A DNA stretch of 14,061 bases from GCA-003244245 sp039924425 (GCA_039924425.1 JBDTAX010000020.1:1-14061); one strand, 5' to 3'; shown: positions 5,422-13,793, counted from the first letter of the stretch. Notes: generated by a model not told the origin, from the letters alone. Numbers and translations are program-made.

Positions 5422-8400
5422 ATGAAGGCACCGGAGCGTGTGATGTGGTACCGGCACATTGATGCGGCGGTGCTGCGGGCGAGTGTGCATACCGGCGACG
5501 TGGTTCCCCGGTCGTGGCCTGACCTGGACGACGATGTCGGGATCGAGCAGTGGTGTGGGTGGGTGGCTGGCACAGGTCTGGGCACAACGGCCCGTGGCGG
5601 AGGCGGTCGCGGTGGCCAGTCCGGTGCTGGCCGACCGCATTGAGGCGGTGTGCGCAGGGCGACGGCCCGGTGCTGGGCCGGTACGGCGCCTGGTGATGGC
5701 GCTGGCCCGGTATCTCGTCCGGATGCGCGGTCGTGCCACACCGTTCGGAGCGTTCGCCGGTGTGACCGCGCTGCGTTTCGGCCAGGAAGTATCGGTGTGG
5801 TGGACCGACTGCCATCAGACGCGGACTCGGGCTGACGCGGTCTGGTTGACCGACGTGATCACCCGACTCGAATCATGCGTTGCGCTGCGACGTCGCCTGC
5901 CGGTCATGGCGAACGATCTTGTGGTGGTGCGTGGTGAGCGGCTGGTGGTGTCCTGGCAACCGCACGCTGGCGACTTTGGACGCGGTCCGTCGGATGAAGT
6001 GTCGGTACGGTACATCCCGCCCGTCCAGACGATCATGCACCTGGCGCGCTCACCCATCCAGGTCGGTAATCTGATCGACAAACTGGCCGCCGAATTCGCC
6101 AACACGCCAATCCCGGCGCTCGACGCCATGGTGGCGCAGCTTGTGGCACGTGGCGTGCTGATCACGAGCCTGCGTCCGCCTTCGACCACCACTGATGGGC
6201 TCGCTCACGTCCTGGGTCGGCTGCGGGAGGTGGACGCGGACTCGGTGCCGGAGGCGAAGCCGCTGGTCGGGGAACTGAGCGCGATCCACGCGCAGTTACA
6301 GGCGGCCGACCGCGCGACGAACTGGGTCGACGGACAGGGCAGGCGTGCGACCGCCGCGCGAATGCGGGCACTGTCGCGCGCCGCGGAGCAGTCCCTGATG
6401 GTGGATCTCCGGCTCGGGTGCACGGTGGTGCTGCCACCGCAGGTGGCGATCGAAGCCGCATCGGCCGCCGAGGCGTTGCTGAGGCTGACCCCGGTTCCCG
6501 CCGGGAACCCGGCGTGGCGCGAATATCACAGCGGGTTCTTGGACCGATACGGACCTGGCGCTGTGGTCCCTGTCCAGCAGCTCGTTGATCCCACGGTCGG
6601 GCTCGGGTTTCCCCGCCACTTCGGGGACAAGGAGCAGGCTGCACTGACTGGGGAGCTGTCTGAGCGCGATGAACGGCTGCTTGCGCTGGCGCAGCAGGCC
6701 ACATTGGACGGCGCTCAGGAAGTCGTGCTCGATGACGATGCCCTCGATGCCCTGGCTGCGGTCGGGAGGGATGAGGCGCGGTCCATACCGCATGTGGACG
6801 TGTGGGCCGAGGTCCGCGCGCCCACGACGACGGCGCTGACCGAAGGCGTGTTCACGTTGGTGCTGTGCGGGATCGGCCGGACAGGAGCCGCAGCCGGCCG
6901 GTTCCTCGACCTCTTGCCTGACACCGATCGGCACCGGATGGTCGGCCTGTACGGCCAGCTGCCAGCCGGGGTCGACGGGGCGCTCGCCGCGCAGTTGTCG
7001 TTCCCGCCGAAGCATCCGCGGGTGGAGAATGCCCTCCGCGCCCCCCTCGTTCTGCCGGATGTGATCTGTCTGGCCGAGCACCGCGACGGCCTACATGGTC
7101 GCATTCCGGTGCAGGATCTCGCAGTCACCGCCGACTGTCACCGGCTGTATGTGGTAACGCTGTCACGGCGGCGCGTGGTGGAGCCGGTCCTGCCGCACGC
7201 GGGAGCGCGGCAGACGATGCCGCCCATTGCCCGTCTGTTGTTCGAGATTCCGCGAGCCGGAGGCGCCGCGGTCTCGCTGTTCGACTGGGGCGCAGCCGCG
7301 TGTCTGCCATTTCGGCCGCGTGTCCGCTACGGCCGCAGCATTCTCATCCCGGCCCAATGGCGTCTGCGCGTTGCTGAACTGCCCGGCTTGACCACATCGC
7401 GGCACGAGTGGATTACGGTCATCGCGGCGGTGCGCGAGCAGCTGCGGCTGCCCGCCAGCGTGTCCGTCGGTACCGCCGACCGTCGACTGAGGTTGAACCT
7501 GGACGATCCCCTGGACCTGACGTTGCTACGCGCTCACCTGGACGCAGCCGACGACACCGTCACGGTCGTGGAGGCACCTACTGCCGCAGATCACGGATGG
7601 TTCGCCGGACGGGCACACGAGATCGTCATCCCGCTGGCCGCCACCGCGCCACCCGTCCGCGCTCCCGCCGTCATCACCAGCTCGGCGCCGCTGCCGCTGA
7701 TCGGGCGCGAGCAGGACGCGCTACCTGGCTCGGGAGTCCTGTTCGCGAAGCTTTACGGCCACCCGGACGTGTTCGACACGATCCTCACCCACCATCTATC
7801 CAAACTGCTGAATGCGTGGGACGAACCTCCGCCGTGGTGGTTCGTGCGCTTGCGCCACCCCGCACCGCATCTACGGCTACGCCTCCACATACAGGATTAC
7901 GGTCAGGCCGCCGGCCACGTCGGGGCATGGGCAGCCGACCTGCGGCGGCGCGGCCTCCTCGGTGAGCTGACCCTCGACACGTACCACCCGGAGACCGGAC
8001 GGTATGGGTCTGGGCCGGCCATGGCCGCCGCCGAAGCGCTGTTCGCCGCCGACTCCGTAGCGGTCCTCACTCAGCTCACAACTCTGGCCAGTTCGCGGGA
8101 GCTGTACCCACAGGCGCTCACCGCAGCGAGTCTGGTCGACCTGGTCTGCGCGATGACGGGCAGCCGGCAGGCTGGAATGCGGTGGCTCATCGACCGCCCC
8201 GCACTCGCGGGTGTTGCGGCCCTTCGCAACCGGGACGTGCTCCACCAGGCCCTCCGCCTGGCCGATGGGCCGGCGCTACACAGCATCCCGAGCGGCCCGG
8301 TGATCGCCGCTGCCTGGCATGCCCGGTCCGAGGCAGCGGCCCGCTACGCATCCTGTCTCACGCCCGAAGCCACCCACGTGACGCCGGCTTCGGTGTTAGT

Positions 8401-8536
8401 GTCCCTGCTGCACATGCACCACGTGCGCACACACGGGATCGATCCGGACACCGAAGCGGTGTCGCACCGGCTGGCGCGAGCTGTCGCCTTGTCCTGGAAC
8501 GCCCGCCGGACCGTCCATATGAGAAACCCCCGATGA
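5422..8536 (+). CDS. lanB: Class I lanthipeptide dehydratase LanB, frameshifted near the N-terminus
   Basis: LanB enzymes glutamylate precursor Ser/Thr using Glu-tRNA and then eliminate glutamate to form Dha/Dhb. The long open frame (from ~5550 to 8536) carries the Lant_dehydr_N part, with the signature RATPFGAFAGV at about restored residues 104-114, and a C-terminal SpaB_C elimination domain from ~772 (LFAKLYG, PPPWWFVRLRHPAPHLRLRL, TYHPETGRYGS). Its only in-frame starts are a TTG at 5459 and later codons, none with a ribosome site. The genuine N-terminus is in another frame: ATG 5422, GGGAGG at 5409-5414 with 7-nt spacing, and YRHIDAAVLRASVHTGDVVP as in other LanBs. That frame stops at 5643. 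Removing one base in the G-rich tract 5551-5570 joins them into 1037 aa. The stop overlaps the lanC start (ATGA). LanB identity is firm; whether the shift is real or a sequencing indel is open. Confidence 0.93.
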
Positions 8537-9798
8537 CCGTGCTCGCCGACGCTCTGCCACTGCGCGGCGCCGCGGCGGTGGCCCATGAACTCAGCGACTC
8601 TCTGGCTGCGCCCCCACCGCCGGAAGTCGGCGACGACTACGGTCCGAGCAGCCCGCGCTGGAGCGATCAGTCACTGTCCAAGGGCGCCGCAGGCGTCGCC
8701 GTCCTGCACGGTGTCCGCGCCCGGGACGGCCTGGGCGGCGGGGACTCGATGCATGCGTGGCTTGCCTGTGCCACCCGCGAGGATCTCAGTGCCGGACGCG
8801 GCGCCGGCCTGTGGTTCGGCGCCCCCGCAGTCGCCTTTGCCATCGCCACCGCCGCACCAAGGCAGTATCCGCAGGCCACGACGATCCTGGACGCCAGCGT
8901 CGCCCAGCTTGTGCACGCACGCCTGGAGACCGCGTTCGCCAGGATCACCGCCGCGGTCCGCCCGTCCCTGTCCGAGTTCGATTTGGTGCGTGGGCTGACC
9001 GGGCTCGGCGCCTACCTGCTCCACCGTGATCCCCACGGCGACCTGGTCCGCCGCGTGCTGGCCTACCTGGTGCGACTCACAGAACCAATGCCGGCCGACG
9101 ACACCGCAGGATCGAGCGCGCCGGGCTGGTGGACCACCGACATCCCTTCCGAACCATCAGATCCCACCTTCGACGCCGGGCACGCCGACCTCGGCATGGC
9201 GCACGGCATCAGCGGCCCGCTGGCGCTGCTCGCCCTGGCGATGCGACGGGGAGTCACCGTCGCTGGTCACGCCGCCGCCATCGACCGGATCTGTCAATGG
9301 CTGGACGCCTGGCGCCACGAGGCACCGGCAGGACCGTGGTGGCCCGAATGCGTCACCCTTGCCGAACTGCGCACCGGCCGGTCGGTGCAGGAAGGCCCGG
9401 CGCGGCCGTCCTGGTGCTACGGAACTCCCGGCCTGGCCCGCGCCCAGCAACTGGCCGGCCTCGCCCTGCGCGACCTCGCGCGCCAGGATGCTGCCGAACA
9501 CGCCCTCGCCCGGTGCCTGTCAGACCCTGCCCAGCTCGCCCGCATCATCGACCCCGCCCTCTGCCACGGCTGGGCCGGATTGATCGCGACCGCGTGGTGC
9601 GCCGCCGCTGACGCCCGCTCGCCTGACATCGGTGCCCACCTGCCGCATCTGGTCGACACGCTGCTCGACCACGCCCGTGACGCGTTGCCCGGCAGGCTGC
9701 CCGGCCTGATCGAGGGCAGCGCAGGGATCGCGCTGACCCTGCACAACATTGCGACTGGAACAACCAGCGGCTGGCAGACCTGCCTCCTCCTCAACTAA
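8533..9798 (+). CDS. lanC: Lanthipeptide cyclase LanC
   Basis: A 421-aa LanC-like protein that adds Cys thiols to Dha/Dhb to close lanthionine rings using a catalytic zinc. The zinc ligands are all present: Cys295 in SWCYGTPG and Cys344-His345 in LCHGWAG; His224 in LGMAHGISGP is the conserved active-site His. A conserved SLSKGAAGVAVLH segment lies near residue 55 and the family's LIEGSAGIAL near the C-terminus. The start is the ATG at 8533, which overlaps the lanB TGA by 4 nt, so translation is coupled and LanB and LanC should be made together. The longer open frame upstream is the lanB shadow. The gene appears intact, in contrast to lanB. The 27-bp gap to the next gene keeps it in the same operon. 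Confidence 0.95.
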   Translation: MTVLADALPLRGAAAVAHELSDSLAAPPPPEVGDDYGPSSPRWSDQSLSKGAAGVAVLHGVRARDGLGGGDSMHAWLACATREDLSAGRGAGLWFGAPAVAFAIATAAPRQYPQATTILDASVAQLVHARLETAFARITAAVRPSLSEFDLVRGLTGLGAYLLHRDPHGDLVRRVLAYLVRLTEPMPADDTAGSSAPGWWTTDIPSEPSDPTFDAGHADLGMAHGISGPLALLALAMRRGVTVAGHAAAIDRICQWLDAWRHEAPAGPWWPECVTLAELRTGRSVQEGPARPSWCYGTPGLARAQQLAGLALRDLARQDAAEHALARCLSDPAQLARIIDPALCHGWAGLIATAWCAAADARSPDIGAHLPHLVDTLLDHARDALPGRLPGLIEGSAGIALTLHNIATGTTSGWQTCLLLN

Positions 9799-9825
9799 TC
9801 AACGACAAACGAGAGTGGACACGTG

Positions 9826-11910
9826 ATGGGCGACCAGAACACCAGCACCGGGTGGTGTCAGGTGAACCTGTGGTGCGGCGACTGGCACGCCGCTGAACAC
9901 ATGGCTGTCACGCACCTCGGGCCGTTGCTGACCCAGGCCGAGCACACCGGTTCACTCACCTGCTGGTGGTTCGTCCGCAAGGGCGAATCATGGCGAGTGC
10001 GCTTCCTGCCCGGCGACGTCCGCGACGAGAATTCGGTCGCCTTCGCAGAGCATCTGACGACGACATTAATAGAACGAGGCGCGATTCACCGGGCGGTTCC
10101 AATCGGCCATGGCGAGGTCGTCTACGAACCCGAGATCCACGCGTTCGGCGGCGCCGACGCCATGGCGCTCGCACACAACCTGTTCCACGCCGACAGCCGC
10201 CACATCCTGCACCATCTCGCCCGCGCGCAGCCCGACGCAGATCACCGTTGCGAGGTGGGCCTACTGCTGGGCACCCGGCTGATGCGCTCCGCCGGACAGG
10301 ACTGGTACGAGCAAGGCGACATCTGGGCGCGGCTCGCCGCACACCGCACCACGGAAACGCACCACGAGCCGTCACCGGCGACGCTAGCCGCCGTGCAGTG
10401 GCTCCTCGCCGCCACAGGCGACACCGGCGACAGCCCTCTCGCATTGGCGCCCGACTGGCCAGCCGCCTTCGAGCACACCGGTCAGGCCCTTGCCGACATG
10501 GCTCAGCAAGGCACCCTCACGCGGGGACTGCGGGCCGTTCTCGCCCATCACCTGCTCTTCGCCTTCAACCGCCTGGGCATCGCCGCCGAGCACCAACACG
10601 TGCTGGCCACCGCCGCCCGCCAGGTCGTCTTCCAGCGAGAAATCGGTCCCGACCCGCCCCTGAGCAGCGGCTCCGGGCGCCCTCACTCGACTACGGTGAG
10701 CGCGGTGACCACCACCACCGATCCGGAGCAGTTGCGGCAGGATCTGGTCTCCTTCATCGACGGCTTCGGAACGTTCCGCACCGCGCGGGTCAAGGACGCT
10801 TTCCGGACTGTGCCACGGCACTTGTTCCTGCCCGGCGTGGACCTCACGACGGCCTACGCACCGAAACCCGTGGTGACCAAACGTGCCGGTGACGGCACCG
10901 CTGTCTCCTCGGCCTCCAGTCCCCACGTCGTGGCCACCATGCTCGAACAGCTCGACGTCGCCCCCGGCCATCGCGTGCTCGAAATCGGCGCGGCCACCGG
11001 AATCAACGCCGCCCTGCTCGCTGAACTGGTCGGCCCCACCGGCATCGTCGTCACCATCGAGCTCGACGACGACCTCGCCGCCGGAGCCAGCGCGAGCCTG
11101 ACCGCGACCGGATACGGCCAAGTCGAGGTGCTATGCGGCGACGGCGCGCTCGGCCACCCCGCCGGGGCACCGTACGACAGAATCATCGTTACCGCGGGAG
11201 CGTGGGACATCGTCTCCGCGTGGTGGCAGCAACTCGCCGTCGGCGGCCGGCTCGTCGTTCCGCTGCGCCTGCACGGCAGCGGCCTCACCCGCTCGATAGC
11301 GTTCGACCTCGACGAACCCGGCCGCATGATCAGCACCTGGGCAGCCGTGTGCGGTTTCGTACCCATGCGTGGCGCCGCGGAAATACGCGAACCTCACGTG
11401 CGACTCGCCGCCGACGTCATCCTCACGTTCGACGCTGATGACGTGCCCGACGAGGCCGGACTTGCCCAGGTGCTCACTCATCCCGCGGACGAGCACTGGA
11501 CGGCCGTGCGGGTCCGCCACGACGAACCTGCCGAGCACCTCGACCTGTGGCTCGCCACGACCACCAGTGGCGCACGCTTCGGCCGACTCTCCGTAGCGCC
11601 CGCAGCCCGCGCCCTTGGCCTGCTCAACCCCGCAACGCGGTGGACCGGTGCGACCCTGTACGACGGCGGATCCATCGCCTACCTCACCGCTCGGCCGGCC
11701 AGCGACGACGCGATCGAGCTGGGCATCATCGCGCACGGCCCCGACAGCGGTAAGCTCGCTGGCCGGGCCAGGGAACTACTTCATCGGTGGAGCAGAGGAC
11801 GCCCCGCTCAGCCCATCATCACGGCCTGTCCCGCCGGGACGCCCAGCGACACACCCTCATCCGGAACCCACATCAGGCGACCAGATACCAGCATCACCAT
11901 CGGCTGGTGA
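9826..11910 (+). CDS. SpaB_C-like domain fused to FxLD-system methyltransferase
   Basis: A 694-aa two-part protein. Residues ~8-285 resemble the SpaB_C / thiopeptide-type biosynthesis domain: WCQVNLWCGDW, then WWFVRKGESWRVRF with Arg51, Arg57 and Arg59 lining up with the Arg-rich strand of the LanB elimination domain, and HNLFHADSRHIL. Residues ~300-694 are a PIMT-like methyltransferase of the FxLD system: PRHLFLPG, GTAVSSASSPHVVATMLEQL, motif I VLEIGAATGIN (~384-394), YDRIIVTAGAWD, LTRSIAF and CGFVPMRGA. Relatives of this type act on Asp in RiPPs, forming succinimide or isoaspartate. Motif I reads GAATG, so the middle Gly of the usual GxGxG is Ala. The start could be ATG 9826 or GTG 9823; only a weak GAGAG precedes them. 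As the last gene of the operon it gives the cluster a second SpaB_C-type domain beside the one in LanB. Confidence 0.9.
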   Translation: MGDQNTSTGWCQVNLWCGDWHAAEHMAVTHLGPLLTQAEHTGSLTCWWFVRKGESWRVRFLPGDVRDENSVAFAEHLTTTLIERGAIHRAVPIGHGEVVYEPEIHAFGGADAMALAHNLFHADSRHILHHLARAQPDADHRCEVGLLLGTRLMRSAGQDWYEQGDIWARLAAHRTTETHHEPSPATLAAVQWLLAATGDTGDSPLALAPDWPAAFEHTGQALADMAQQGTLTRGLRAVLAHHLLFAFNRLGIAAEHQHVLATAARQVVFQREIGPDPPLSSGSGRPHSTTVSAVTTTTDPEQLRQDLVSFIDGFGTFRTARVKDAFRTVPRHLFLPGVDLTTAYAPKPVVTKRAGDGTAVSSASSPHVVATMLEQLDVAPGHRVLEIGAATGINAALLAELVGPTGIVVTIELDDDLAAGASASLTATGYGQVEVLCGDGALGHPAGAPYDRIIVTAGAWDIVSAWWQQLAVGGRLVVPLRLHGSGLTRSIAFDLDEPGRMISTWAAVCGFVPMRGAAEIREPHVRLAADVILTFDADDVPDEAGLAQVLTHPADEHWTAVRVRHDEPAEHLDLWLATTTSGARFGRLSVAPAARALGLLNPATRWTGATLYDGGSIAYLTARPASDDAIELGIIAHGPDSGKLAGRARELLHRWSRGRPAQPIITACPAGTPSDTPSSGTHIRRPDTSITIGW

Positions 11911-11932
11911 TCAAATGACGCGGCGAGCAGCA

Positions 11933-12157
11933 TCAGGGGATCTCGGTCTTCCTGACCTGAGCCGCTGCTCTTTCGGCAGCGTCGGTGTGTCCGTTGGAGG
12001 GTGTGAGAATCGGCAGTCTGATCAGCTTCGAAGGGGCGATCTCCAGTGCGTTGACCAGTGCCACGATCTCGGAGAGGGTCACATCACGCTGTCCGTTCTC
12101 GATGCTGTGCAGGGTGGATTTGCTAATCCGGCCAGCGGCCGAAAGGTCAACCCGCAT
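11933..12157 (-). CDS. Short XRE-type HTH protein, possibly truncated
   Basis: A 74-aa protein with a clear HTH recognition part, GRISKSTLHSIENGQRDVTLSEIVALVNALEI (residues 9-40, split here by position only), followed by a short tail. In most XRE proteins about 16-18 residues separate the first helix from this segment; here the in-frame sequence FGGELADMRVDLSAAGRIS provides only about nine, suggesting a small internal deletion. Upstream there is an in-frame TAG and no earlier start codon, so ATG 12157 is the only start; its ribosome site (GGAG, 11 nt away) is weak. It is convergent with the fusion methyltransferase gene (22-bp gap) and could be a cluster regulator or a decayed one. Confidence 0.6.
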   Translation of the reverse strand: MRVDLSAAGRISKSTLHSIENGQRDVTLSEIVALVNALEIAPSKLIRLPILTPSNGHTDAAERAAAQVRKTEIP

Positions 12158-12204
12158 ATCCGCGAGTTCTCCACCGAACTGGACCGCAGGCTAAGACTGG
12201 TCGC

Positions 12205-12396
12205 GTGACAAGGGCCACTGCCCCCTCACTGAATCTCGTTCTCTCCTCCCTCGACCTGGGGATCGAGGTCGAACAGGTCAGCGATGGCGTCATCGAGAAC
12301 CACGCTCTCATTCACACCGGTGACGGTACACCAGGACCGGCGAGGAGGGCAGTGCGGACGATCATCCGAGTGTGCCGTTTGCGGATGACGACCTGA
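12205..12396 (+). CDS. Small ORF with FxLD-like leader but no Cys core (tentative)
   Basis: A 63-aa ORF. Residues ~16-41 (LDLGIEVEQVSDG ... ALIHTGDG) align without gaps to residues 15-40 of the precursor at 5177, with 8 identities in 26 plus several conservative changes, including the DL-x-x-x-V leader pattern and the T-x-x-G position. The tail is Arg-rich with one Cys (57). It contains an Asp-Gly pair (40-41), the most aspartimide-prone dipeptide, so a Cys-less methyltransferase substrate is conceivable. Against it: the GTG start has no good ribosome site and the last 85 bases lie antisense to the conserved end of the neighbouring methyltransferase gene. It could be a degenerate second precursor or chance. 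Confidence 0.35.
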   Translation: MTRATAPSLNLVLSSLDLGIEVEQVSDGVIENHALIHTGDGTPGPARRAVRTIIRVCRLRMTT

Positions 12397-13565
12397 CCGG
12401 TGGGCACGTCGATGGTGTCGACGGGATGAACCTCAATCCAGAGCTCGGGCATCGACTGGCGGTCATGATCCCAGTCCCGGATCCGATCAGCGACCCGATT
12501 CGCGAGCTCCCCGCTGTCAGGACCGTACGCGCAGACCCCCAGCTTGTACCGGGGCCACTGGGAACCGTCTGTTTCGCCGGTCGGGCTCAGGGTGAGGTAG
12601 GCGAACGTGCCCTGGTCGAACACCCCCATGCTTCCCCACCCGAACGCCGGTGCGACAAGCCCGCAGTCGACGGCCTGGCGCCCCGCGAGGAGCCGGCAGA
12701 ACCCGTCCATGCCGGCCAACCAGAAGTCCAGATGACCGGTCACCGAGACCGTCACACCCGTCGACACCAGCGTTGCGGAATGGTCAAGAGCGGCGCCGAG
12801 GGCCTTCTCATCGGCTGGTTGCCCATCGTCGATCCGCAAGATGACGCCGGAGTCGCCACCCAGGTGGATGTTGCGTTCGGCCACGCCGCCCGCACCGCGC
12901 ATCGGTATGAAGCCGCATTCCTCGATCGACCGGCTCCGCCAGTATCCGTCTTCGCGCTCGAAAGCGATCGAACGCGTCAGGCCCCGCATCCGCAGCGGGA
13001 CGACCAGCCGGCCGCCGGGTGCGAGTTGGTCCACCCAGACAGGTGGCATGTCCCACGCACCCGCAGTGACGACAATCCGGTCATACGGCGCATGGTCCGC
13101 GTAGCCGAACTCACCATCGCCACAAAACACCGACACGCCCCGGTAGCCGGCGGCGGCCAGGCATTCGCGGGCCCCCCGGACGACTTCGCTGTCGATGTCG
13201 ACCGTCGTGACCCGGCCTGCCGGGCCGACCAGATTCGCGAGCAGCGCCGCGTTGTAACCCGTGCCGGCGCCGATCTCCAGGACCCGATGACCCGGCTGGA
13301 CGTCGAGCTGCTCCAGCATCCCCGCGACGACTCCCGGTGCCGAGGCCGAACTGACAGCTACTCCGTCAGCGTCGCGATGCGTGACGATGTTCTCGTCAGA
13401 GTAAGCCCTCTCGGCCGTGGCGTCAGGGACGAACAGGTGTCGCGGTACCGCACGCATCGCCGCCTCGACCGATGCCACGCTCACCAGCCGACTCCCCCGC
13501 AGCCGGTCAACCATCACGCTCCGCAGCTGTGCCGGGGTGGCGGCAGCAGCCGCGTCGATATCCAT
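12312..13565 (-). CDS. FxLD-system PIMT-like methyltransferase
   Basis: A 417-aa stand-alone relative of the C-terminal half of the fusion protein at 9826. Visible elements are PRHLFVPD (41-48), GVAVSSASAPGVVAGMLEQL (~68-87), motif I VLEIGAGTGYN (95-105) with intact GxGxG, TTVDIDSE, APYDRIVVTAGAWD, LTRSIAFE, CGFIPMRGA, and a C-terminal half typical of the FxLD family (FAYLTL, YGPDSGELA). These enzymes transfer a methyl group from SAM to an acidic side chain of a RiPP, often leading to succinimide or isoaspartate. ATG 13565 is chosen because the frame above it is Arg/Pro-rich and unlike the family; no good ribosome site is seen, so a leaderless message is possible. It faces the main operon on the opposite strand and ends with ~10 extra residues overlapping the small ORF at 12205. 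Confidence 0.9.
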   Translation of the reverse strand: MDIDAAAAATPAQLRSVMVDRLRGSRLVSVASVEAAMRAVPRHLFVPDATAERAYSDENIVTHRDADGVAVSSASAPGVVAGMLEQLDVQPGHRVLEIGAGTGYNAALLANLVGPAGRVTTVDIDSEVVRGARECLAAAGYRGVSVFCGDGEFGYADHAPYDRIVVTAGAWDMPPVWVDQLAPGGRLVVPLRMRGLTRSIAFEREDGYWRSRSIEECGFIPMRGAGGVAERNIHLGGDSGVILRIDDGQPADEKALGAALDHSATLVSTGVTVSVTGHLDFWLAGMDGFCRLLAGRQAVDCGLVAPAFGWGSMGVFDQGTFAYLTLSPTGETDGSQWPRYKLGVCAYGPDSGELANRVADRIRDWDHDRQSMPELWIEVHPVDTIDVPTGQVVIRKRHTRMIVRTALLAGPGVPSPV

Positions 13566-13607
13566 GCTCGAGAGGGTACGGCGGTCAGACCGCGCGTGAG
13601 GTCGGAT

Positions 13608-13790
13608 CGCGGGGGCGGCTGTTGGGCTTCGCTCACCGGGTGTACGGAGCCAAGGACCCACGCGCCCGGGTACTGAGCCAGCTCTGCCAGGAGCGCGGCG
13701 CGCCGCGCTACGAGGTAGCGCTGGAGCGGGGCGCGGAGCCGCCGCGACGTGGCCGGCTGGGCCGAGATCGGGTGCCCCTGATTTCTTGAG
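13608..13790 (+). pseudogene. Citrate synthase remnant
   Basis: The frame encodes GRLLGFAHRVYGAKDPRARV followed by LSQLCQERGAPRYEVALE. This matches the signature of type II citrate synthases (G-F-G-H-R-V-Y ... DPRA ... APRYEVA), including the catalytic His of the HRVY motif; Gly is replaced by Ala before the His. The match covers only about 35-40 residues of a protein normally ~370-430 long. Upstream sequence belongs to the methyltransferase start region, and downstream the frame turns Arg-rich and stops at 13789. It is therefore a broken piece, probably left by an insertion or deletion at this junction. Confidence 0.6.
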
Positions 13791-13793
13791 CAG

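Noticed and set aside
5551..5570. Programmed +1 frameshift in lanB
   Set aside because: There is no in-frame stop or rare codon at the shift point and no recognised stimulatory structure; a simple indel in a G-rich tract is more likely.
9966..10892. 308-aa Arg-rich open frame within the fusion gene
   Set aside because: A shadow in an alternative frame of a high-GC gene; composition is dominated by Arg, Pro and Gly.
12320..12388. Cys-rich tail (GQCGRSSECAVCG) in the +1 frame of the small ORF at 12205
   Set aside because: It would look like a lanthipeptide core after a frameshift, but it lies antisense to the conserved end of the methyltransferase, where Cys/Gly/Arg-rich shadow translations are common; kept only as a note.
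12372..13676. 434-aa open frame on the plus strand
   Set aside because: It is antisense to the 417-aa methyltransferase across nearly its whole length, is rich in Arg/Pro/Asp with no family-like segment, and the minus-strand product has clear conserved motifs.
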